DNA from: Takakia lepidozioides
Taxonomy: Eukaryota; Streptophyta; Takakiopsida; Takakiales; Takakiaceae
Direction of reading: 5' to 3'
Length of the DNA stretch: 64,000 nucleotides
Assembly (NCBI GenBank): GCA_030704615.1
Contig: CM060734.1
Coordinates: 52,032,042 to 52,096,041, forward strand
A model generated the notes under the pieces. That model did not search any database. It saw nothing but the letters and a program-made list of their open reading frames with translations, and had not been told where the DNA came from. Shown here in pieces: positions 11,988 through 23,082 of this stretch; the stretch's first letter is position 1, and every line of letters begins with the position of its first letter. Position numbers and translations under genes: made by a program.

Positions 11988-12170
11988 CACCTTCTGAACT
12001 CCGATTTTGATGTCGAATACCTGGACTGAAAACTTGGACCTTCCAGTCAGCGTGAACACTAGAGTGTCATCCATCTCCAAGTTGATGTCTGCCGCAAAAC
12101 CCTTCCATCCCTCTTTGAAGGTTACTCAGTCGGCAGTGCGTCCAATAATGACAGAGACAGTCAAGAAACT
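11988..12170 (-). pseudogene. B3 domain fragment (minus copy, with stop)
   Basis: Inverted duplicate of the fragment at 11600-11795. The minus strand reads FLTVSVIIGRTAD, a TGA where the other copy has Cys, then VTFKEGWKGFAADINLEMDD and SKFSVQVFDI. The stop shows that this copy is decayed. The two copies form a hairpin-like inverted repeat with a centre near 11.9 kb, nested within the inverted LTR pair. Confidence 0.55.
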
Positions 12171-12552
12171 GCAAGTCTCCATCCAGGCCTGAAAAAGCTT
12201 TCTAGTCCAACATGAGTACACAAAGGGGCAAATGCTCCTGAGTCAACAAGTCCAGTGGAAGAAAATGCATGGAACTGTACAAAGTTTCTCTACACGGCTG
12301 CGTCCTGGGGTACTACAGCTGTCGGGTAAGTTTCCTGGGATTCTACCACACATGGTGAAAGTGCTTGTTGCACATCAGTGTTCTATGTATTGTCCAACAA
12401 TCATGGAAACCAGGGTATAATGGATGTCTCAGGCTGTACAAGAACCCAGTGATATTGCGGGCAGCTTATGGCGGTGTGGACCTCCTGTTGCATCATCCTC
12501 CACCTCGGCACCTGATGCACATCCTCTTTGCTGCATGCCTACTCCAGGCTCA

Positions 12553-12762
12553 GCATTGGCAACAGTTCATTGTTACCCCTCCAATACCAACCTGTCTTTC
12601 GAGCCCTATAGCCTGGCTGATTCGTTGCATTTCGCCATAAACCTTCACAAATTCCTGGTGAATTTGTTGAAACAACAATGGTGGGGGCTGACTGAATTCA
12701 GGTCTGATTCCTGGTGCCTCACCCCCTTACTTCTCTGGTGCCTCACCTCCTGGATTTTCCAT
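12553..12762 (-). pseudogene. Gag leader fragment of LTR family A
   Basis: After the minus-strand LTR and its primer-binding site, an ATG at 12762 opens MENPGGEAPEK, then an immediate stop. The same frame resumes with FSQPPPLLFQQIHQEFVKVY and further Gln/Glu-rich sequence, then stops again. Position and composition fit the start of a retrotransposon gag gene. The rest of the element is missing. Confidence 0.4.
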
Positions 12763-12807
12763 CCTACAAGGCTCCAACCTCCACCTAACCTCGCTCTGAT
12801 ACGAAAG

Positions 12808-13195
12808 GTTACAGTCCTGTCTTATTATAGTAAAATGGTCTCCACATTAATACTGTATGAGCAAGCTAACCACCCAACCTAGGGTCCTCAACTTGCCACT
12901 TGCTAGGGAGTGTTTACCAAGACCAACTGTCTACTTTGTTCTCAGCCCTGCAGGCCCGTCTCCCTCTCCTCGAATGTCACACCAGGTCCTCCTAAATACT
13001 CCCCAAGGACTCCCCCCCTTGCTCTAAGGATACCCTTTGGTATTTCCTTGCTATCCAAAGGCCTAACACTTGGCCTTTGCCATTCTGACTGTTTCTTTCT
13101 CTTGCTTAGCCATAAGTCTCTTCAGCTTCCGTTATGGCTTTCTGTCTTCAGCCTTGCTTAGCCCTAACCTAGGCATACTAACCTAGTCTGTGACA
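12808..13195 (-). repeat. LTR (family A), minus orientation, with tRNA-Met-type PBS
   Basis: Inverted counterpart of 10463-10852. Read on the minus strand it begins TGTCACAGACTAGG at 13195 and ends CTGTAAC near 12808. Directly beyond, GTATCAGAGC (about 12802-12793) resembles the initiator-tRNA-Met primer site TGGTATCAGAGC. This marks it as a 5' LTR of an otherwise deleted retrotransposon. Confidence 0.6.
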
Positions 13196-14429
13196 TACAG
13201 CTTTTGGTGCATGAAAGTGAAAGAGGTTTGACATTTTGCTACTAAACATACTAATGCCACAGTCATAGGTTAAGAAGTTCTATTGGAGAAAATAAACCAA
13301 TCTCATGGTGACAGGTCAAAACTGAATGGGCATAACAATTAAGGTGAGCTGCCAAGCTCTATATCATAATCCTACCATATATTACAATGATTGAGAACTC
13401 CACACTTGCATATGCTCTTAAACTGCTCCCAGCCCAACTTTCAATACAGCAGTAAGAAACATACAACTCCAGCCATGTACCTGTTCGAACATCATGCGAG
13501 TGGAACCTGTGACTATAAATGGCTAAGTGTGGAATCTGCTGTGCACCACATACTTGCAAGAGACCTGTTGCAGCTGTCTTCATTTTCAAGTTTCCAGAGG
13601 ACTGGGTGGGGGAGCTCCTTTCCCACCCATGTATGCAAGAGCTGCTCGGTCAAGCATCAGCCGCTGCAATCCCACACAAGCAGCACTTGCTGTATTACTG
13701 GTCTGATATGCCATAGCTGAGCAGACCAAAGACGTCCTTTATCCACTAGCTTAAATCAGTGAATACTCCTGAAGTCACCAGTACAAGACGTTCTATTAAT
13801 CTTTATGGACAACTCTTATAGAGCATTATCTGGAGTGACTGCATTGCATGCTCTCAAATCCACATCCTCTAGAGGAGTTCCCTGCTGCTTCAGCAACTGC
13901 ACTCACCCTATCTTCCACTGCTTGGAAGATGTTGACAGTGTCAGGAATGTGCACAAAGCGTATATTGCTTCCCCTCACAAAGAGAAGTGGTAGCTGTCTC
14001 TGCAATCCCTGTCACATGATGCAAAACCATCAAGTCTTGCCTGAGCAAGGGACTTCTGTGGCTATAAAAGGAACTCATGCTGTCTATATTTCATCCTGCT
14101 CTTACCGCAATCATGGGACTGTATTGAGCATGGCTAAAACCAAGGTGACCCAGTTGTGGGAGGAAGGGGCATTGAAGGGTTGTTGGGAGGAAGGAGTGCA
14201 ACCAGAAAGCAACACTTTGGACAAAAATCAACTAGCAGTACCTTGATAAGCCGAACCTCTTATAGTTAACTCATTCCGCCTAAATTGTCCCCACCCTTCT
14301 CAACAGTGATAAAACTAATGAGGTCAGCAATCAGGTGAGTTGTCCTGAGGGGTTGTGTAAGGGGACTCCTATGGGAGCTCACCTCCTGCTAAAGATGAAA
14401 AAATCCCCTGTGGAATGGATAGATTGTAC
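13196..14429. other. Intergenic, no supported gene
   Basis: A 65-codon frame at 13519-13716 contains MAKCGICCAPHTCKRP and FKFPEDWVGELL and might be an exon of something, but nothing links to it. Confidence 0.35.
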
Positions 14430-15401
14430 TCCTAAGACATTGTTTGCCGTAGCCTTGTGGCCATTGAGCCCACGCCCAGTTTGAGCGGAACTCAAAGGGA
14501 CAGAACCTACCTCTGTCAGGGGCTGACGTCGGTAGTAAGACTTACCTTGATACATTGATCCGGGTTTTCCAGATACCCTCTAGAAATCCCTTCACACAAG
14601 CATGGTTTGCCCAGTAACTAGGCCACAGAAGGGCCTGGGCTTTTGGCTCAGCCTCAAGACTTTCAAAGTTGGTAAACTGAGGTACAGGCACAATTCCCTT
14701 GATAGATTTGAGGAGAGCGTCTCTCTGGTGAGAGAACCCCGGACAGTGAATCAGGAAATGAATATTGTCTTCGGGTTGCCCACACAACGGGCAATTGCAC
14801 TCTCCCTTTCCTCTCTGCTTCTGTTTGCTGTTCAAAGATAGGCTTCCTGCCCTGAGCTAAAGTTTCAGTCTGGTGTCGTGAGTGGGTAGACCCTTGAGGT
14901 CATCCATGATGTCCTCCCCCATGTCACAGACTGGAAACAAGTTCAGGGAAGTTTTCTACCTAACTTCATTTTCATCAGACAATTTGCTGGTAACAGACAT
15001 GGCTTTGGACACTACAGCCTCTAAGTCAGATTTATCCAGCAGGGTCAAGACTTGCAGATCCAGATTCAGATCCTTGAGAATCTCGTCTACTCTCATCTGA
15101 CCTTGAATTCATCTCGTCAGGAGCTTAAGGAAGGGATGCCAAAATCATCCCGACATGCACTCCTTAAGCACCCCCACTTGAATGGATTCTAGAGACTTAG
15201 CCTGGTTGAGTTATCAACCTATATTGCAGATGCGTACTCCAAGGCAGGTCTAATAACACGACAAAGCAAGTTCTTCTTGACCTCAGAGTTGATCCCTCTG
15301 CAGTGGAAAAATTTAGTGAGACCAGAAGCAGAGTCTAAGCAGGCCACAACTACATCAGCACCTGTAAGTAAGGCCATAAGGTCAAAAACACTGGAAGACA
15401 C
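14430..15401 (-). mobile_element. LINE (non-LTR retrotransposon) 3' fragment
   Basis: The minus strand reads from a reverse-transcriptase C-terminal region (LLCRVIRPALEYASAI near 15230) through several stops to a C-terminal zinc-knuckle-type segment (CNCPLCGQPEDNIHFLIHCP near 14790), then GFLEGIWKTR, a stop and a 3' UTR ending in TAGGAGTACA at 14430. The CPLC...H...CP pattern is common at the C terminus of plant LINE RT proteins. It is 5'-truncated with in-frame stops. Shorter copies of the same 3' end occur at 20802-21108, 31342-31380 and 58028-58590. Confidence 0.7.
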
Positions 15402-17193
15402 ACTAATTCAGCACAAGCAGTAGAGTACAATGATACGAGGAAGGCACCTCCACATCCTCGGTGGTTGCATCCTTTATAATCATGCTGCACCCCAATACCC
15501 ATTGCGAGTCATGACAAAGAGGGAAAATGCACAAGGAGGTAGTGAAGACAGATGCAAAGACGGGGCTTGCTTACTTCATGGCATCATCACAGTCATCAAG
15601 AATCCCACGGATGGAAAGATCGTTTTGCAGCTCCACCACCACTTCTAGCCCCATGAGTGACTGAATAACACAGACCAGCGTCTGCTCTGCTTGCCTGCCC
15701 CTCCTACCCATCTTGCCTTACTCTCTAACTGTTTATATCCAGATAGTGATGTTTCCTCAATCAGATGATTTTCAAACTAGTGAGAGAATCATGCTTCCTG
15801 CAAATGCACAAAGAGCACCATCTTATAACCACAGACTTCGCATTACATATGAAGCCCCCTATTTTCCTTTTCCATTTGAAAGAAAAGATGCTGCAGATAT
15901 CTGACAGCAAAGACATTAAGTTATTGAATTATTAATGCTGTTGCTATGAGGTCTCTAGACACCAGGGAAACTAACTCTGGACTGTTTATGACCTGGTGTA
16001 CTCGTCAGACATTGGACACCAAATACTGCTGCTTTGACCTTGCCAGATCAAACCTGCCTGAAGTGGCTGAGAAGGGTATTGATACTTGAAATCAAACGTC
16101 AACGAAGGAAACCAAGCTGAATACTTCACTTTGGGTTGTGGCTGGCTTAACATTTGAAGTCAATATTACTGTTGCTAATCCAGACACTGATAAACAAAAC
16201 TGTAGAGACCATCACTGACATTCTCCAACCCAGCATGTGAAATTGCAACTTTGTTGTCACAAAGCCAAGTCTTCTCAACTTGCTCCGACAGGAACAAACT
16301 AGTGCGTAGAAAGCCTGGAAAAGGAGGCGTTGTTCACTGCCTACCTTCATTCCGTGTCAAAATTATACCTTTGTGTGTGATGGGTGTACATGGTCTTACT
16401 GTATGAACCTCTGAAAAAGGAACCTACTTTGCTTACACCTGCAAGAGCCAAACGAGACAAAAAGAGGCCCACTTTCACTCATATACATTACATACTGGAA
16501 AGGAACATTGGGGGCTGGATTTCCAGCGTAAGCTGGACTTCAGAAGACAGCAAAAAGAAACCTTCATCGAAGCACATTCTTACACAAAAAACAGTTTGAA
16601 TCCATCACAAGGTCAAGACTCAATGGTGCGGTGGTCACTTTCTCAAGATGACGAGGATGAAACGAGCTCCACAGTACTTTCCTGCGCAGCCTTCGCAAAG
16701 CCGGCCTACAGCATCCAGAATCTGCACCACACTGCCAGGATATCTGAACAAGAAATTAACCGAACCACAATACAAAGTGACGAACCTCCCTACAACAATC
16801 ATGACAATGCAGCTGAGAGTCTCACGCACCCAAAACTGAGTGCAGCTAAAGAAATCAGAACATACCCTCAACGGTAGCCAGCCCTTCGAAGAAACATCAT
16901 GTGCACCTTCCCGTGATGCACCAAAGCCTAAAACCTAATCCGACTCTCAACACTGATGCCGCCATCGCCGAAGCGCTAGAAGTGCCTAGGCGTGAGAACT
17001 TCTACCTACTGTGTACACGAGACGGAGTTTAGCTAGCGAGCTCTTTTCATCCACACTTCTATCGAGTTATGCAAATGATCTCCTCAAGATGATGGATCCT
17101 ATGGCTTCTACTCCTTGAATGCAGATAGGCTACCCACATACAGAAGAGGAGCGGGGCACATCATGGCGGGGCACATCACTCCTCTTGGAAGCC
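15402..17193. other. Intergenic, no supported gene
   Basis: No frame above background. The last 100 bases are the promoter and 5' UTR of the gene at 17194; an in-frame upstream ATG lies at 17119. Confidence 0.4.
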
Positions 17194-17886
17194 ATGGCGA
17201 TGGTGTCAGCGTGCTCTGTGTCCGTGTGCGTCTACGCTGGTCTCTGCGTACCGCCGCGCCAACCCTCATCTCCCTCGCATTGTCCAGGTACCCAGCTACC
17301 GATGGTCTCCATGTACGATAAACGTCCCCTTTCTAGCTGGAGGCGTCGGAGATGTTGCTGAATTGGGATTGGTTTTGTAAAACATTGCATGAATGCACAA
17401 CTCATCTGTATGTTTCTGGGGACTTGGCAAATGGCAAACTCAAATCGTATTTTCAATTAACATGCAGGATTTCGAGCTCTTCGTCTGGTAGTGTCGTCTG
17501 GTGGTGTATGTGCTCTCCGGAGGACTCGATGGAGAGGGCGAGAAGGGAGAAGAAGAGCAGTTGAAGATGAAGAGGCTAGTGTGGACACTGATGTTCCAAC
17601 AATTACCTCAGAGAAACCTCTTCCTGGGAGCGATAAGAAGGCTAAAGGTATGTACTTCTCTTTTACTCCTCACCATAATGCTGGTCATCACGCAGATAGT
17701 CCCTAAGATTCTCATTTTCAATTGAGTGGTGCAGCCAGGGCAGTAAAAGAGAAGGGCCAAGCAACGGCCATGGTGACAGGGGCGGTCGCAGTGTTGCTGG
17801 GAGTGGCTTACCTTGTGCTTGTTCAGTTACTTGATACTCGAGGTGTCAATCTTATTCCTCCTCCGCCAGAAGCATTTGAACCATGA
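17194..17886 (+). CDS. Small plastid-type single-TM protein, uncharacterised, 3 exons, 141 aa
   Basis: Exons 17194-17287, 17468-17647 and 17735-17886 join in phase through GT-AG introns to 426 nt. The start MAMVSACSVSVCVYAG sits in a Kozak-like GCCATGG and begins a Ser/Ala/Arg-rich, acid-poor N terminus like a chloroplast transit peptide. A charged linker (EDEEASVDTDVPTITSEKPL) leads to a basic stretch and one hydrophobic span, MVTGAVAVLLGVAYLVLVQL. The tail LDTRGVNLIPPPPEAFEP looks strongly conserved in style. I believe uncharacterised plant and algal proteins share this TM plus PPPPEAF tail, but I cannot name a gene. The ATG at 17119 would add 25 residues and spoil the transit-peptide look. 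Confidence 0.7.
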
Positions 17887-19597
17887 AATGTCTCATGTTT
17901 TCTGGTTTGGAATGTCAGAGTGCAATGAGATCTCCCCATTTCTGCCAGAATCACCTCTTGCTATTACTCTCCAATGGTGACTGACAACAATCTTTGATCA
18001 TGCCGCCGTAGCATTGCATCTGCCATTGTATAAGGGTTAAAAAAATTGCCAGGTTTTTGTGCCATTCAAGTTGGATGGATTGGGGATATGTCGCCGTCGG
18101 TCTTATTTTCAGGTTTAACTCTGATTGCAGTTTAGCCAAGTCCAACACAACGATGCAATGCCACTGAAAGAGAATTAGCTCATCTTCTTTGGACTACAAT
18201 CCAGAGATTTTGGCTGGAAAAGGATCATTTGAAAGGCTGAAACTTTTGAGTGCATGAGGATGTAATCTTACCAGTTAGGAGGCCAGCATGCATCTTCATA
18301 AGTGGCATTTGAATGTTGTGTTGTCCCCTTGTATAGGAAACCTTTCGACAGCATGATTGGCTCTCTTGTTTGGTCATTGAGTGTTAATCTCTCATTGGCT
18401 GCATGTCAAGATGACAGACTAATATTGCCCGTTGTTTTGCTTGAAGTCCCCTTAGTCTTGGATGCATGAAGAACCACATTCTCCAGAGAGACTGTCTCTC
18501 TCCTCTCGGTCACAGATAAACAGTCAGGGCCTTCGATGTATCCTTTGGTTTCCTCTTGTAATTCCACCTGCTCTCATATGGCCTCTGCACAAGGCTCATG
18601 CTCCCTTCATGTAGGTCCTTACAACTAGAGACGTTGGTTGCTATCTTCTTAAACTTACTCTGACTGAAGCTAATATGATTATGAACTTATTTGAAAAACT
18701 ACCCTCACTGGGGTACAGTTGGTAGGAGCCACCATCAGCCTCGGCTCCATCTACCTGGTTAACATTAAGAACTGACCTGAAAGGCAAGGCAGTGACCAGG
18801 AGAAATCCAAGACAAGTTGAGTTTGAGATGAGAGACACCAAGTGCTCGGGGCTCTCTAGAAAATTGTTACACAATATTGCCATGCCTCTGAGGACAAAAT
18901 CTTCCTGATCTACTGTTTGCTTCACATTATACAAGTTCAGATTATACGAGTAGTGGGATCCCACTGGGATTTTAACTTCACATGATACTGTAAGATGAAT
19001 CCAATCCCAGTTTTAAGTGTGATGCACATGCATTATTCTTCCCTTTGTAACCAGAAAGGATCTAGAATTTTTGTTTGGTCCTTAATCTCAATTCCACTCT
19101 TGGCTGTGAGCCAAGAAAAGCACCAGCTAAACTCAGGCCTTGGACAAATTTGACATTCACGGTAGAAATGCAAAATTTAGGGTGTCAGTCCACAACCCCA
19201 TCATAAAACATTTCCCAAACATCTAATTAAAAGGCCTTCCCCACTCTGCAGCTGGCAACAACATTATAGATCCCCCACATCCAGATGGTAGGTGATTCAG
19301 GTTGAGAAGTTACTATGCGCACTTTTTACACAGGATGTGTTTGGATTGTAACTGTCGTAAGGATGGTGAGACTGTTTAGTCAGAGCCTCACCAACTTCGG
19401 AGGCCATGATCCAACAAACCTGTGATCTCCACAGAGTTTAACAATTGTGTGAACTGTGAAGCATTGAGATTCTCAGTTTGAAATACAAAGGGCATAAGAG
19501 GTTGGCATGACAGGGACTGAAGCTGCATGGACAACCAATTTGAACCCTGTGGACTTCCCACAGGTTAACCCGGCTAGCAACATGCATGAATTCTATT
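17887..19597. other. Intergenic between plastid-type gene and HOP2 3' end
   Basis: The two genes converge here. Frames up to 107 codons show no domain. Confidence 0.45.
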
Positions 19598-22148
19598 TTA
19601 TCCACCACCTTGGCGTTTTTTCACACCCAAATTACTATAGTCAGAGAGGTTGCAGCCCACGTCCTCATCTGTCTCAATACCGAGCTCCTCCTGCACCAAC
19701 CAGTCTTAATTAGTCGATGTCAATACTGAAAGCAATAACTGGTTTTGTGCTCCAACAAGCATAGAAGGCTACCTGGAAGTCTGCCAAATTCTGTGGCATT
19801 GCCTCAGTTATCATGGCCCATAGCTCCCGAAATATCTGCTTTCTTTTCCTCCACAGTCTTAATTTGAGGTCATAGCCTTCCTCCACTTTCAGCCGCTCCT
19901 CAGGAGTCACCAGCACAGAGCCTTGGCGCAACACATTCAACTTTGCCTCCATCTCACGCATCTGCATACACCTAGTGACCGTGTATGAGTGCTGGCTGTA
20001 ACATACTCAAAACTTCAAGCAAATAAACAAAACCTTGCTGCCCATTAGGATAGTAAGTGGGTGCCTATATTTCCCATGTTGAGTAGATGACAAACATGCC
20101 TCTGAATGCAGCTTCTTCAACCTGTCCCTGATTTGCACAAGTGTCAAATTGGCTTTCATGGAGCGAATTTCTGCAAACATAGAACATGCACAGGGAAACC
20201 GTAAGGGCTTGCTACAGCCTAATCTAAACTCCTGCAGAACATAGAACAAGCACAAGGAAGGCCTGCTACCACATTCAAAGAAAGCATTCATCTGCATCCA
20301 TACAGAATGATCTCCAACGCATGCATCCATCTCATTGACCTTACTGTCCTCCCCGTTCCTGTCCAATACATTGCTTCCAGAGTTTATGTGCTCCTAAAAT
20401 GTAGAGAACTATATTCATGCTCTATCTGCTCCCTCTCCAACAGAAAATACTTCACCGAATTGTACCACGACTGACCTGCATCCAGCTCAGAGACTTGAGC
20501 ACGGACTGCAGCAACATTAGTGTGCAAGAGGTCATTATGTTTTTTCATCTGCTCCAGCTCATCAATGTTGGGGATGTCAAACTGTGCCTGACTGGCAAGG
20601 TACACCTTCTGTTTTCCATACTCCTTATACGTAATTTTCTCCGCGGTCACCAGTGTGTCCAATGCCTTCTGTACTGCCATCTTTCTGAAGCCGTACTTTT
20701 GCAGTGCATCTGCCACATTCTGGGTGTTCAAAGGCCTGTTTTGCTGTCACATACCGTTGGTCCAACAATTGTTCAGCTGCTCTCTCTCTCTCTCTCTCTT
20801 CCGCCCAAACTGGACGCGGCGTCTAGGGCCACAAGGCTACGGCAAACAAAGTCTTATGAGTACATTTCTTTTTCTGTCTCCAGCCCTGGCCCTGTGGGGG
20901 TCTAATTGCTGGGCAGCTCGCACACAGCAGATTGATGCTTGTGTGAAGGGCTTCCTAGATGAAATCTGGAAAGCCAGAACTAATTGCTTATATCAAGGGA
21001 AGTCCCACTACTGGAGTGAGCCCTGGAGTCTGTTCCCTCTTGATTTGCCCAAACTGGGCGCAGGGTCTATGGTCACATGGCTACAGCAGACAACATCTTA
21101 TGAGTACATTCTCTCTCTGTCTCCCTCTGAAGTTCTCCTTGTGTCCCTTGGACCTCCACACCTCCCATAAACATAGGAAATTCTTTCTTTTTTTCTGTGT
21201 GGACGCTCCTCCATCCATGTTGCTTTCACAATGCTGCTCTATCCAATCACTGACCACAGGTAAGTCTTCCGACACCAAGGCTCATTTTCTTCTACCACTC
21301 TACACTGCTGTTTCACAGATTCTGTGCTTCAGTGCTCAGAAATGGCTAGTGTAACTGTGATATGTTTCAAAGAAATGCCACTCTAGCAAGTACAGAAGTC
21401 TTGCAGGTTTGTAACCGAGTAGGATGTTATCATCTAAGGCCAAGTACCTCATGAGAGAGCTAGTACTCCCGTTTTTCATATTTTTCATTCTACTCAAAGA
21501 ATTTTCATCCTGGCAGATTCAGCAAAAACTCAATTGCCAGTCTCATGTCTGAAATCGAGAGAAAGTGTTTATAAAAGGAGGGGTTAAGACTGTGGGACTG
21601 GGAAATCAAGGAGAGGCACTCCCGCGTACCTTGTTGATGAAGTTCAGCACAACACCTGAAAGGCATTACAAAATACTAAAGCAAGGTTATGCATTCCTCA
21701 AGTAGAGATTTCCTTTTCCGTTTATTCTCAATTCACTCTCCGACCTACTAGGCATAAAATGGAGGAAAAGAAAATATTCACCATGCCACACCACCCTGTT
21801 GTGTGCACATAATTTTCTAAGCTAAGAATTTGCTTCGTGTGCACCTGATTTTGTTGGACGAGCAATAAAAGCAGTCTTATTTCGCCCTACTTTCTTAGAA
21901 ATTGCAAATTATCAGGTGATCATAAATTTCAAGGCACCAATTCTTAATCTCTCTGTCTTGTAGTTCTACATTGCTCATGGGCCACGTGGGGGGACGTTAT
22001 AAAGTACCATTTCATTTCTTCTTCTTTAACTCTCTATCTCTTCTCTCCTCCTTTCCACACACACAGATGCGACCTTGAGTGTTGTTACTTAAGAAGGAGT
22101 AACAGTTCTAGAAATAGTACCTTCAACATCATCCCTCTTGGGAGGCAT
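19598..22148 (-). CDS. HOP2: HOP2 (homologous-pairing protein 2 / TBPIP), 6 exons, 224 aa
   Basis: HOP2 pairs with MND1 to stimulate RAD51/DMC1 strand invasion in meiosis. Minus-strand exons: 22148-22121 (MPPKRDDVE), 21655-21630 (VVLNFINK), 20743-20476, 20170-20100, 19961-19773 and 19690-19598; the sum is 675 nt in one frame. Exon 3 carries the winged-helix DNA-binding domain (NRPLNTQNVADAL, KMAVQKALDTL, KITYKEYGKQKVYL). Exons 3-5 hold the Leu-zipper coiled coils (MKANLTLVQIRDRLKKL, MREMEAKLNVLRQG), then WRKRKQIFRELW and the C-terminal EELGIETDEDVG. Arabidopsis HOP2 is of similar length. The first two exons are only 28 and 26 nt. Intron 4 appears to use a GC donor (GAG|GCATGT). Intron 2 contains two LINE 3' fragments. 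The reading frame is intact. Confidence 0.93.
20802..21108 (+). mobile_element. Two tandem LINE 3'-end fragments in HOP2 intron 2
   Basis: Two head-to-tail copies of the LINE 3' end: 20802-20863 (3' UTR only) and 20882-21108 (codons for SNCWAARTQQIDACVKGFLD, then 3' UTR). Each ends in TCTTATGAGTACATT followed by CT-rich DNA, and a (CT)n tract precedes the first at about 20779-20800. They are antisense to HOP2. They lie wholly within the intron and should be spliced out. Confidence 0.7.
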
Positions 22149-22864
22149 TGTGAGGGAAACAGGCACAGAACACTCAAGAAGAGGAAGTAGACAATTGATG
22201 ACAATGCCTGCTTTCTACATTTGTTGGCGCTCCTCGCCAACACAGCCGCCACGTCCCCTCTCTGTCCTTTCTATATTCTACCGATCCAGAGATTCTACGA
22301 TTTTCGATTCCTTAGATATGCAAGATGCTGTCACAGGCGCCCCCTTTTTTGTCAAGCTGAGTGATCGAACTAGGATGAAACCCGTAGTCAGCGCTGCAAT
22401 GTCTCCGGACCTTTGAATGACAGAGACGAAAGCTACACAATCAGAATTTCCAGCACTCTTCCTGAAAAACCGATGGATCCGATTTCGAAGACGGGAATTC
22501 ACAAGCAGCTCTGGAACTGGCCTCCTTCAAAGTTCACCACAAGTGAAAAGGAAATACGAAATTCAAAAGCCCCCTAATGCAGTCGTTCAAATTTCCCAGC
22601 AGTCTGCGTCGTCCTTTCCACAAAACAGGAGCGGTCGTCGTCGCAGAAAAAAAATCGAAATGACCACTCCAGTGACCCCTACGATGTGACAGAATCCTCA
22701 AGGACCTAACGCAGTCATTCAAAACAACCAGCACTTTGTTTGTTTGGATGCACCAGTCCTCGCAGAAAAAATCAAGACGACAATGTGCCTCCTATACGAA
22801 ATGTTCTTTTACAATTTCCTCAATCTCTGACCTGTATGATTCCAGAAGCAAACATTCGGCTACA

Positions 22865-22908
<44 letters not shown>

Positions 22909-23082
22909 GCAAAGCAAAGCAGAGATGGCGGTGCGCAGTACAAAAGGGCGGGACTCCATCAGGCGCCTTTGTTTTCATCCAGAAGTGGATGCATATCATC
23001 CCTCGTCCAATTCTGTCCGCCACATTAATAGGATAGATGAATGAAGGTCACGAGTTACGTAAATCAATTACTGTGCTCTCAA
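22149..23082. other. HOP2 upstream region with (CT)n tract
   Basis: Presumed HOP2 promoter side. A pure (CT)n run of about 37 bases lies at 22868-22904. Open frames of 90-100 codons are Ser-rich or microsatellite-driven and are not called. Confidence 0.45.

Noticed and set aside
21081-21278. Minus ORF as the first exon of HOP2
   Set aside because: Lies in LINE-derived DNA; the true first exons are at 22148-22121 and 21655-21630, which join in phase and match the family start.
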